This document shows, piece after piece, positions 6,593 to 13,485 of a stretch of 14,989 nucleotides of DNA (position 1 is its first letter; every line of letters starts with the position of its first letter). Source of the stretch: Euryarchaeota archaeon RBG_13_57_23 (GTDB lineage: Archaea; Thermoplasmatota; Thermoplasmata; UBA10834). The position numbers and the translations under genes are program-made. A model generated the notes under the pieces. It was given only the letters and a program-made list of their open reading frames with translations. It was not told the DNA's origin and made no database searches. The stretch is from the NCBI GenBank assembly GCA_001800675.1, contig MGVW01000018.1:1173-16161 (forward strand). The letters run 5' to 3'.

Positions 6593-9500
6593 TGGCAGCG
6601 ACTGACAAGATCGGCGCGGTCATGGTTGTCGGAGGAGGCATCGCGGGGATGCAGTCCGCCCTAGACCTGGCCGATTCAGGATACAAGGTATATTTGGTGG
6701 AGAAGCAGCCGAGCATAGGCGGCACGATGGCCCAGCTGGACAAGACCTTCCCGACGAACGACTGCGCCATGTGCATCATGGCGCCGAAGCTGGTCGCGAC
6801 CGGGAGGCACCACAACATCGATCTAATTACAAACGCGGAGATAGCGATCGTGGACGGCGAGGCGGGCAACTTCACCGTCACGGTGAAGCAGAAGTCGCTC
6901 AGGGTCGACCCAAAGAAGTGCACGGGCTGCGGCAGCTGCGCCCAGAAGTGCCCCATCGAGGCCCTGAACGAATACGACGAGAACACGAAGATCCGGAAGG
7001 CCATCTACGTGCGATATCCGCAGGCCGTCCCGCTCGTATACTCGATAGACCAAGAGCGGTGCATCGGATGCGGCATCTGCGCGGAGGAGTGCAAGGCCAA
7101 AGCGGTCGAGTACGACCAGAAGGACAAGGTCCTCGAGGTCAAAGTGGGCTCGATCATACTCGTGCCCGGCTTCGATGAGTTCAACGCGCGCCTGAAGACC
7201 GAATACGGCTACGGAGTCTTCCAGAACGTCGCCACGAGCATCGAATTCGAGAGAATAATGTCGGCCACAGGCCCGTACATGGGCACGATCCTGAGGCCCT
7301 CCGACGGGGACATCCCGGAGAAGATCGCGTTCATACAGTGCGTGGGCTCGAGAGACGAGCACTGCGGCAACGAATACTGCTCGAGCGTGTGCTGCATGTA
7401 CGCCATGAAGGAGGCCGTGATCGCCAAGGAGCACACCTCCCAGGTCAAGCCGTCGATATTCTTCATGGACATGAGGGCCTTCGGGAAGGAGTTCGACGAG
7501 TATTACATCCGCGCGGAGAAGGACTACGGCATCAGGTTCGTGCGCTCAAGGGTCGCGTCAATCTCTGAGGACCCGAAGACGAAGAACCTGACTCTGAAGT
7601 ACGTCGCGGACGGCGAGCCGAAGGAGGAAGTGTTCAACATGGTCGTCCTGTCGGTCGGGCTGAGGCCTCCGGCGGACGCGGAGCACCTCTCCAGGGTCAT
7701 GAAGTTCAGGCTCAACGACGACGGGTTCGCGCAGACCGAGGTGTTCTCGCCGGTCGACACATCGAGATCTGGGATCTACGTGGCAGGCGCGTTCTCGGCA
7801 CCCAAGGACATCCCGATGACGGTCGCGGAGGCCTCGGGGGCCGCCGCGAAGGCGTCGACAGTGGTGTCCTCGGCCAGAGGGACGCTCGTCACCAAGAAGG
7901 AGTATCCGGCCGAGAAGAACGTCGAAGGGCAGGAGCCGAGGATCGGCGTGTTCGTCTGCCATTGCGGAGTCAACATCGGGAGCGTCGTGAAGGTCAACGA
8001 GGTCATGAACTACGCAAAGACCTTGCCGAACGTCGTGTACTCTGAGGAGAACCTGTACACATGTTCCCAGGACGCCCAAGAGAGGATCAAGCAGAAGATC
8101 GAGGAGCATAAGCTGAACCGAGTGGTCGTCGCAAGCTGCACGCCGAGGACGCACGAGCCGCTCTTCCAGAACACCATCAGAGAGGCCGGGCTCAACCCGT
8201 ACCTGTTCGAGATGGCGAACATCAGGGACCAGTGCTCCTGGATCCACATGCACGAGCCCAAGGCGGCCACCAAGAAGTCGAAGGACCTCGTGCGCATGGC
8301 GGTTGCGAAGTCGAGGCTGCTCGAACCCCTGCAGAACCTCACGCTGAAGGTCAACCCGGCTGCACTTGTCGTAGGCGGCGGGGTCGCGGGGATGACCGCG
8401 GCCATCGAGCTGGCGAAGCAGGGCTTCAAGGTGCACTTGGTCGAGAGGGAGAAGCAGCTCGGAGGAAACGCGCTCAAGCTGCACTACCTGCCGTCGGGAG
8501 ACGATCCGACAGCATTTGTGAAGCAGCTCGAGAAGGAGATCGCGGCTGACAAGAACATCACCGTGCACCTCGGTGCCAAGATCAAGAGCATCGACGGATA
8601 TGTCGGCAACTTCAAGACCGCGCTCGAGGGCGGAAAGGAGATCGAGCACGGAATCGTCATACTGACCATAGGCGGCCAGGAGTACAAGCCCCAGGGAGAG
8701 TACCTGTACGGCAAGAACAAGGACGTGCTGACCCTGCTCGAGTTCAAGGACAAGCTCCACAAGGGCGAGGCGAAGGGCAACGAGTACGCGTTCATACAGT
8801 GTGTGGGCTCCCGTGAGGAGGGCCACCCGAACTGCTCCCGCGTCTGCTGCACGGGCACGATGACGGCGGCGATCGAGATCAAGAAGAAGGACCCGAACGC
8901 CAAGGTCTACGTGCTCTACAGGGACATCAGGACCTACGGGTTCAGGGAGAAGTACTACAAGGAAGCCGCCCGGCTCGGAGTGACCTTCATCAGGTTCGAG
9001 GACGACGAGAAACCGAAGGTCGAGGAGAAGGGCGGGAAGCTCGAGGTCAAGGTGAAGGACGAGGACACGGGCAAGGAGATGCACCTGAAACCCGACTACC
9101 TAGTCCTGGCAGCGGGCACGAGGGCTCAACCGGATGCTGGAGAGCTCGCACCGATGTGCAAGGTACCCCAGACCAAGGAGGGATTCTTCCTTGAGGCGCA
9201 TATGAAATTGCGGCCGGTCGATTTCGCCACGGAAGGCATCTTCTTGGCTGGTCTGGCTCACGGCCCGAAGTTCGTCGACGAGAGCATCTCGCAGGCTCTC
9301 GGGGCGGTCGCGAGGGCCGGTACGATCCTGTCCAAGACCGAACTCGAGGCCGAGGGCATCGTCGCCAGAATCGACGAGACCTTGTGCGACGGCTGTGGCA
9401 TCTGTGTCCCGACCTGCGAGTACAAGGCATTGGATGTGATGGCCGACAAGAAGGACCCGAAGAAGAAGATCGTCGAGGTGAATGTCGGTCTGTGCAAGGG

Positions 9501-9639
9501 CTGCGGCGCGTGCGTGGGCTCGTGCCCGGCAGGGGCGTTGACGCAGATGGGCTACAGAGACTCTCAGATCTACGCCATGATCGATGCGATGTTTGAATAT
9601 GAGAAACCGAAACAGGAGGTGAAGCAGAATGAGCACTGA
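6592..9639 (+). CDS. hdrA: Double HdrA: HdrA1-HdrA2 fusion with two FAD domains
   Basis: This 1015-residue protein is two HdrA chains joined end to end. Residues 1-425 correspond to the short HdrA at 2585: GGGIAG at 14-19, NDCAMC (C58/C61), inserted ferredoxins C110/113/116/120 and C157/160/163/167, and Cys loop C250, C258, C263, C267-C268. A linker of about 25 residues follows. Residues 449-1015 correspond to the HdrA2 at 3887: GVFVCHCG (C456/C458), C491, C516, C548, GGGVAG at 595-600, C737, C748, C752-C753, EAHMKLRPVDF at 868-878, and C-terminal ferredoxins C932/935/938/942 and C968/971/974/978. One chain would thus carry two FADs and several [4Fe-4S] clusters, enough for flavin-based bifurcation between MvhD, ferredoxin and a further partner (family knowledge). 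GGAGGTGA at 6578-6585 precedes the start. The 3' end overlaps the next mvhD by 11 nt. Confidence 0.95.
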   Translation: MAATDKIGAVMVVGGGIAGMQSALDLADSGYKVYLVEKQPSIGGTMAQLDKTFPTNDCAMCIMAPKLVATGRHHNIDLITNAEIAIVDGEAGNFTVTVKQKSLRVDPKKCTGCGSCAQKCPIEALNEYDENTKIRKAIYVRYPQAVPLVYSIDQERCIGCGICAEECKAKAVEYDQKDKVLEVKVGSIILVPGFDEFNARLKTEYGYGVFQNVATSIEFERIMSATGPYMGTILRPSDGDIPEKIAFIQCVGSRDEHCGNEYCSSVCCMYAMKEAVIAKEHTSQVKPSIFFMDMRAFGKEFDEYYIRAEKDYGIRFVRSRVASISEDPKTKNLTLKYVADGEPKEEVFNMVVLSVGLRPPADAEHLSRVMKFRLNDDGFAQTEVFSPVDTSRSGIYVAGAFSAPKDIPMTVAEASGAAAKASTVVSSARGTLVTKKEYPAEKNVEGQEPRIGVFVCHCGVNIGSVVKVNEVMNYAKTLPNVVYSEENLYTCSQDAQERIKQKIEEHKLNRVVVASCTPRTHEPLFQNTIREAGLNPYLFEMANIRDQCSWIHMHEPKAATKKSKDLVRMAVAKSRLLEPLQNLTLKVNPAALVVGGGVAGMTAAIELAKQGFKVHLVEREKQLGGNALKLHYLPSGDDPTAFVKQLEKEIAADKNITVHLGAKIKSIDGYVGNFKTALEGGKEIEHGIVILTIGGQEYKPQGEYLYGKNKDVLTLLEFKDKLHKGEAKGNEYAFIQCVGSREEGHPNCSRVCCTGTMTAAIEIKKKDPNAKVYVLYRDIRTYGFREKYYKEAARLGVTFIRFEDDEKPKVEEKGGKLEVKVKDEDTGKEMHLKPDYLVLAAGTRAQPDAGELAPMCKVPQTKEGFFLEAHMKLRPVDFATEGIFLAGLAHGPKFVDESISQALGAVARAGTILSKTELEAEGIVARIDETLCDGCGICVPTCEYKALDVMADKKDPKKKIVEVNVGLCKGCGACVGSCPAGALTQMGYRDSQIYAMIDAMFEYEKPKQEVKQNEH

Positions 9640-10093
9640 GGCAGCGCACCACGGCAGTCCCACCGCGAGCGAGGGCGAGAAGGCATTCGACCCCAAGCTC
9701 TTGGTATTCTGTTGCAACTGGTGCTCGTATGCAGGCGCGGACCTGGCGGGAGTCAGCAGGCTGCAGATGCCCCCGTACTTCAGAGTGATAAGGGTCATGT
9801 GCTCCGCCAGAGTGGACCCCGAGTTCGTACTGAGGGCCTTCGAGAGGGGCGCAGACGGTGTCCTGGTAGCAGGGTGCCACCCGGCGGACTGCCACTACAT
9901 CGGGGGTAACTACAGGACCCGCAGGAGGATCGCCCTCCTGAAGATGCTCATTCAGCAGTTCGGGTTCGACCCCGAAAGGTTGAAGCTCGAGTGGGTTTCC
10001 GCCGGAGAAGGCGAGAAGTTCCAGAAGACCATAGTCGAATTCACCAACACAGTCAAGGAACTGGGGCCGTCCCCATACCGAGGTGGTGTTTGA
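9629..10093 (+). CDS. mvhD: MvhD, hydrogenase-to-HdrA [2Fe-2S] electron-transfer subunit
   Basis: This 154-residue protein has normal MvhD length with a short His/Ser-rich N-terminal extension (1-20). It carries CCNWCSYAGADLAGVSR (C28, C29, C32), C58, GCHPADCHY (C83, C88) and LEWVSAGEGEKF, all typical of the MvhD family. In methanogens this [2Fe-2S] protein carries electrons from MvhG to the HdrA flavin. The start lies inside the end of the double HdrA gene behind AGGAGGTGA at 9614-9622, which implies coupled translation and probably a fixed stoichiometry with it. The stop is 2 nt before the next gene. It is about as similar to the MvhD domain of the triple fusion at 393 as to that at 5762. 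Confidence 0.95.
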   Translation: MSTEAAHHGSPTASEGEKAFDPKLLVFCCNWCSYAGADLAGVSRLQMPPYFRVIRVMCSARVDPEFVLRAFERGADGVLVAGCHPADCHYIGGNYRTRRRIALLKMLIQQFGFDPERLKLEWVSAGEGEKFQKTIVEFTNTVKELGPSPYRGGV

Positions 10094-10095
10094 GG

Positions 10096-10455
10096 ATGGC
10101 GCACAGGGAGGCCAGGATACGCGCGGCACTGAGAACGGTCGACGGTGAGAGGGTCAGGTGGCTCCTCGGGAAGAAGGGCTCCCTGACAACCACCGGGAAC
10201 GTGTTCGGAGAGATCGTCTCCGAGCAGAGGTACGATGTCGTGGTGCAGAAGGCGGCGTCGGTGGAACTTGAGAGGAACCTGCTCCTCCAGGAGATGGAGA
10301 CGGGCCCGAAGACCATCCACGAGCTGCATGAGACCACGAACATACCGAAGACCGAACTTGTGAAGCACATCATCGCGCTGAAGAGATGGAGACTGGTCGA
10401 GCAGGTGGGCATGAAGGGCCAGTCGCCGCAGTATGTGGCCGTACCGAGAAAATAA
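10096..10455 (+). CDS. Free winged-helix-like protein, homologous to the C-terminal domain of the MvhD fusion at 5762
   Basis: This 119-residue cytoplasmic protein has no cysteines and no membrane segment. TTGNVFGEIVSE (32-43) aligns with KTGNVYGQKLDQ of the fusion at 5762. The following ELERNLLLQEMETGPKTIHEL and NIPKTELVKHIIALKRWRLVEQ align with its FERSLILELSKQKARSVKEL and DVPTDKVLRHIVVLRQKNMIAM, which reads as a helix-turn-helix plus wing. The ATG at 10096 lies 2 nt after the mvhD stop with GAGGTGG at 10080-10086; an upstream ATG at 9991 only shadows mvhD. It sits between mvhD and mvhG. In sequence alone it looks like a small transcription factor, but the fusion seen in cassette 1 argues for a structural or assembly role with MvhD. 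Function is unproven. Confidence 0.85.
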   Translation: MAHREARIRAALRTVDGERVRWLLGKKGSLTTTGNVFGEIVSEQRYDVVVQKAASVELERNLLLQEMETGPKTIHELHETTNIPKTELVKHIIALKRWRLVEQVGMKGQSPQYVAVPRK

Positions 10456-10468
10456 GAGGTGAACAAAC

Positions 10469-11491
10469 ATGGCTGAAAAGATCAAGATAGCACAGTACTG
10501 GGGAGCGGGTTGCGGAGGATGCGACGTCGCGCTCCTTGACATAGACGCCAAGATACTTGACGTACACGCGATAGCGGAAGTGGTCTTCTGGCCCATCGGA
10601 TTCGACGGCAAGATCAAGGACATCGAGGCGATGCCCGACAAGTCCATAACCGTCAGCTTCTACAACGGCGCCATCAGGAACTCCGAGAACGAGCACATCG
10701 CGAAGCTCCTGCGCCAGAAGTCCGTGATCATGATATCGTTCGGCTCGTGCGCCTGCTATGGAGGTACACCGGGCCTTGCAAATGTAACGAACAGGAAGGA
10801 AATATACGAGACGGTGTACAAGAATACGCAGTCCACCGACAACCCGAACTTCGTGGTGCCCCAAACGCACACCAAAGTCAAGGAGGGCGAATTGGAGCTC
10901 CCGGAGTTCTACGACACAGTCAAGACGCTTGACGAGGTCGTAGATGTCGACTACTTCATGCCCGGGTGCCCGCCTACGACCAACCTGATCGCGATGGCGG
11001 TAGACGCCGTCGCCCAGCATGTGACTAAGGGGACCCCGCTTCCGCCGAAGGGAACGATGATCGCCTCGGACAAGACCCTATGCGACGAGTGCAAGAGGGA
11101 GAGGGTCGAGAAGGGCAGGAGGATCGAGAAGATCTACCAGGCGTACGAGATCAAGCCAGACCCGAAGAAGTGCCTCCTGGACCAGGGCATCATATGCATC
11201 GGGCCTGCGACCAGAGCTGGCTGCGGCGCGATGTGCCCGAACGCCCAGATGCCGTGCAGGGGCTGCATGGGTCCGACGAAGGGGGTCATGGAGCAGGGCG
11301 CGAGCATGCTGAGCGCACTATCATCGCTGCTGAACATAACGGATGCAGAATCGAAGATGAGCGAGGACCAAATCATGACGCTAATGATGCAGGTGAAGGA
11401 CCCGCTGGGTACCTTCTATGCGTTCACGCTCCCGAAATCGGCGCTCAAGAGGGCTGTGACCGAACGCGGAAGAAGGAAGGCGGTGAACTGA
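10469..11491 (+). CDS. mvhG: [NiFe] hydrogenase small subunit MvhG (group 3c type)
   Basis: This 340-residue protein has the N-terminal small-subunit signature WGAGCGGCD (C15, C18). C94 in FGSCACYGG and C167 in PGCPP complete the proximal [4Fe-4S] site. The C-terminal half supplies C205/C208, C235, C243, C252, C256, C263 and C266, enough for two further [4Fe-4S] clusters, as expected for F420-non-reducing hydrogenase. There is no twin-arginine signal, so the enzyme is cytoplasmic. It relays electrons from the NiFe site in MvhA to MvhD. The ATG at 10469 is 7 nt after GAGGTGA (10456-10462). The large subunit starts 1 nt after the stop. The KRAVTERGRRKAVN tail is basic and not part of the conserved core. 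Confidence 0.95.
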   Translation: MAEKIKIAQYWGAGCGGCDVALLDIDAKILDVHAIAEVVFWPIGFDGKIKDIEAMPDKSITVSFYNGAIRNSENEHIAKLLRQKSVIMISFGSCACYGGTPGLANVTNRKEIYETVYKNTQSTDNPNFVVPQTHTKVKEGELELPEFYDTVKTLDEVVDVDYFMPGCPPTTNLIAMAVDAVAQHVTKGTPLPPKGTMIASDKTLCDECKRERVEKGRRIEKIYQAYEIKPDPKKCLLDQGIICIGPATRAGCGAMCPNAQMPCRGCMGPTKGVMEQGASMLSALSSLLNITDAESKMSEDQIMTLMMQVKDPLGTFYAFTLPKSALKRAVTERGRRKAVN

Positions 11492-11492
11492 G

Positions 11493-13007
11493 ATGGCCGG
11501 ACCGATAATCAACGACACACCGACGAAGACCAAGGAGAGGCAGATCACGATAGACCCGATCACCAGGCTCGAGGGCCATGGCAAGATCGAGATATTCCTG
11601 AACGACCAGGGCAACGTCGAGAACGCCTACCTGCAAGTTCCAGAGCTCAGGGGCTTCGAGAGGTTCTGCATCGGCAGGCATGTCATGGAGTTGCCAGTGC
11701 TGACGAACAGGCTCTGCGGAGTCTGTCCAGCGGCGCACCACATAGCCTCCACGAAGACTCTGGACGCCGTCTTCAGTGCAAAGCCCACGGAGACCGCCAA
11801 GAAGATCAGGGAACTGTTCTACATGGGCCAATTCACACACAGCCACATAGCCCACTTCTACGCGCTAGCCGCTCCCGACTTCGTTCTCGGACCTTCGGCA
11901 CCAGCAAACAAGAGGAACGTCCTGGGAGTGGTCGACGCGGTCGGCGTGCCCATAGGCGCGGAGGTCATCAAGCACAGGTCATACGGCCAGAAGGTGCAGG
12001 AGATAACCGGCGGAAGGGCCACGCATCCAGTATTCGGTCTGCCTGGCGGAGTATCGAAGCAGATCTCCGAGGAGGAGCGCGCTCAGATGGAAGAGATGGC
12101 AAAGTCGTGTATCAAGTTCGGCGAGTTCACCATCAAGCTCTTCCACGACCTGGTCCTCGGAAACAAGGACTACATGGGCCTCGTGCTCAACAAGGACGCC
12201 TACTACCTCGAGACCTACTACATGGGAATGGTCGACAAGAACGGCAAGAGCAACTTCTACGACGGGGACATCAGAGTAGTGGACCAGGACGGAAAGGAAG
12301 TCGAGAAATTCCGCCCGGAACAGTACCTGGACGTCATCGCGGAGCATGTCGAGCCATGGACATTCATGAAGATGCCCTACCTGAAGAAGGTCGGCTGGAA
12401 AGGACTTGAGACAGGAAGGGGGAACGGCATATACAGGGTCGGTCCGCTCGGCAGGATCAACGTGTGCAACGGCTACACGACCCCGCTTGCGCAGAAGGAG
12501 TACGAGTTCTTCAAGAAGACCATCAAGGACCTCGGAGTCACGGGACCGATGCACTTCACGCTCGCGTTCCACTGGGCGCGCGTGATAGAACTCCAGTACG
12601 CCGCTGAGAGGATGCTCGAGCTCGTGGGTGACAAGACGATCACGAGCGACGACATCAGAGGACCCTTCGGACAACCGAAGGAAGGCGTTGGCATCTGCGA
12701 GGCCCCGAGGGGAACGCTGATACACCACTACGCCTCGGACAAGGACGGCCTGTGCACCAAGATTAACATGATAGTCGCCTCGACGAACAACTACGCCGCG
12801 AGCAATGCGAGCGTTCGCCAGGCGGCAAAGGCGTTAATCAAGGACTGGATGGTCTCCCCCGGCCTGCTGAACAAGGTCGAGATGGCCTTCAGGTGCTACG
12901 ACCCGTGCCACTCGTGCGGAACGCATTCGTTGAACGGTGGACCGGCGTTGGAGGTCACGATAAGGCGCAAGGATGGCTCTGTCCTGAAGACCGAAAGAAA
13001 CTTCTGA
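11493..13007 (+). CDS. mvhA: [NiFe] hydrogenase large subunit MvhA (group 3c type)
   Basis: This 504-residue catalytic subunit activates H2. ITIDPITRLEGHGKIEIF (18-35) includes the conserved glutamate E27. The first metal motif is RLCGVCPAAHH with C75 and C78. The second is DPCHSCGTH with C472 and C475. All four nickel-binding cysteines are ordinary Cys codons, with no selenocysteine. Beyond H478 lies a 26-residue tail, the expected substrate of a maturation protease, which cuts after this histidine once nickel is inserted; a matching protease is encoded at 13484. The length and the cytoplasmic small subunit fit Mvh-type hydrogenases. It is the last gene of the operon and is followed by a hairpin. 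A weak GGTGA precedes the ATG, and translation is probably coupled to mvhG. Confidence 0.95.
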   Translation: MAGPIINDTPTKTKERQITIDPITRLEGHGKIEIFLNDQGNVENAYLQVPELRGFERFCIGRHVMELPVLTNRLCGVCPAAHHIASTKTLDAVFSAKPTETAKKIRELFYMGQFTHSHIAHFYALAAPDFVLGPSAPANKRNVLGVVDAVGVPIGAEVIKHRSYGQKVQEITGGRATHPVFGLPGGVSKQISEEERAQMEEMAKSCIKFGEFTIKLFHDLVLGNKDYMGLVLNKDAYYLETYYMGMVDKNGKSNFYDGDIRVVDQDGKEVEKFRPEQYLDVIAEHVEPWTFMKMPYLKKVGWKGLETGRGNGIYRVGPLGRINVCNGYTTPLAQKEYEFFKKTIKDLGVTGPMHFTLAFHWARVIELQYAAERMLELVGDKTITSDDIRGPFGQPKEGVGICEAPRGTLIHHYASDKDGLCTKINMIVASTNNYAASNASVRQAAKALIKDWMVSPGLLNKVEMAFRCYDPCHSCGTHSLNGGPALEVTIRRKDGSVLKTERNF

Positions 13008-13015
13008 TTCTTTCA

Positions 13016-13034
13016 AGGGAGGGATATCCTCCCT
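13016..13034. terminator. Hairpin between convergent genes, possible terminator
   Basis: AGGGAGG (13016-13022) and CCTCCCT (13028-13034) form a perfect 7-bp stem with a 5-nt loop, 8 nt after the mvhA stop. The minus-strand gene ends at 13057, so the element lies between converging genes and could act in both directions. There is no clear T-run on either side, so termination is only likely, and a role in protecting the mRNA end is equally possible. Confidence 0.45.
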
Positions 13035-13056
13035 ACGAACTTCTCCCAATACTCAT

Positions 13057-13308
13057 CTAGTCCTTTGATACTACGAAAGCGACTGAAAACGCTGCCGCCG
13101 TTGCAAGGACAACCCCAATCACCAAGAGAATCATGACCGTTCCGATAGGGCCGAGATATTCCGATGGGAATGTGGAGTCCCTCTTGGCGTCATAAGCATA
13201 CATCCACAACGAAGCTGCAGCGAAACAGAGAAAGAACAAAGCCGCAACGAGAACCACGAGGACAATCGACCACGCCGACCGTATCCCGTCACTAGGTGAG
13301 TCGGACAT
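13057..13308 (-). CDS. Small two-helix membrane protein, unknown function
   Basis: Read on the minus strand from the ATG complementary to 13306-13308, this gives 83 residues. A short polar N-terminus (MSDSPSDGIR) is followed by a hydrophobic helix at about 13-37, a polar loop with YDAKRDSTFPSEY, and a second helix at about 54-80 ending in SKD. No family is recognised. The frame extends further upstream without a stop, but that region lacks protein-like composition, so the shorter start is preferred although no strong ribosome binding site is visible. The gene is opposite in direction to the hydrogenase genes and separates mvhA from the protease gene. It could be a membrane anchor or unrelated. 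Confidence comes from the clean hydrophobic pattern and not from homology. Confidence 0.6.
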   Translation of the reverse strand: MSDSPSDGIRSAWSIVLVVLVAALFFLCFAAASLWMYAYDAKRDSTFPSEYLGPIGTVMILLVIGVVLATAAAFSVAFVVSKD

Positions 13309-13330
13309 ACTGTCAGGTTCTTCTCGCACC

Positions 13331-13345
13331 GCTATCTGAGATAGC
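13331..13345. promoter_or_regulatory. Perfect hyphenated palindrome, candidate operator
   Basis: GCTATC TGA GATAGC is a perfect 6-bp inverted repeat with a 3-nt spacer. It lies 23-37 nt upstream of the minus-strand membrane-protein start, the place of a core promoter or repressor site. A site this short could occur by chance. Confidence 0.35.
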
Positions 13346-13420
13346 CGGATTCCAGATGGCCCACCCATATGCAAGACCAGAGAGGGACTGCGTTTCCTCG
13401 TTGAATGGATACCGCATGCC

Positions 13421-13468
13421 CACGCGCGGAGGCGTGCCTCTGCGCGTGCGTTCGCGGGCGCGCGTGCG
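13421..13468. promoter_or_regulatory. 28-bp near-perfect palindrome plus an extra half-site, upstream of the protease gene
   Basis: CACGCGCGGAGGC (13421-13433) and GCCTCTGCGCGTG (13436-13448) are inverted copies with one mismatch (a G-U pair in RNA), separated by only GT. A further GCGCGTGCG at 13460-13468 repeats 13442-13450 with an 18-nt offset. The element ends 35 nt before the ATG at 13484 and just upstream of a TATA-like box. A dyad this long with a 2-nt centre suits a dimeric protein-binding site in DNA; in RNA it would be a very stable hairpin. The region is very GC-rich, which favours such patterns to some degree. Confidence 0.5.
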
Positions 13469-13478
13469 AAGGCCAGAG

Positions 13479-13485
13479 TTAATAT
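13479..13485 (+). promoter_or_regulatory. TATA-like box that could set a leaderless start for the protease gene
   Basis: TTAATAT is the only A/T-rich run in a GC-rich intergenic region. Its centre (13482) is 26 nt before the in-frame GTG at 13508, the usual archaeal distance from TATA box to transcription start. If so, the mRNA would begin at GTG 13508, and the ATG at 13484 would lie inside the promoter. Confidence 0.4.

Noticed and set aside
7558..9084. 508-residue open frame on the minus strand
   Set aside because: It lies wholly inside the well-supported double HdrA gene. Its Leu/Arg/Val/His-rich composition is typical of antisense shadows of GC-rich coding DNA.
9991..10095. Earlier ATG for the winged-helix-like protein
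   Set aside because: It would overlap the conserved end of MvhD by about 100 nt, with Arg-rich non-homologous sequence. ATG 10096 directly follows the mvhD stop and a GAGGTGG site.
12900..12930. Possible selenocysteine in the MvhA C-terminal metal motif
   Set aside because: Both cysteines of DPCHSC are encoded by TGC, with no in-frame TGA.
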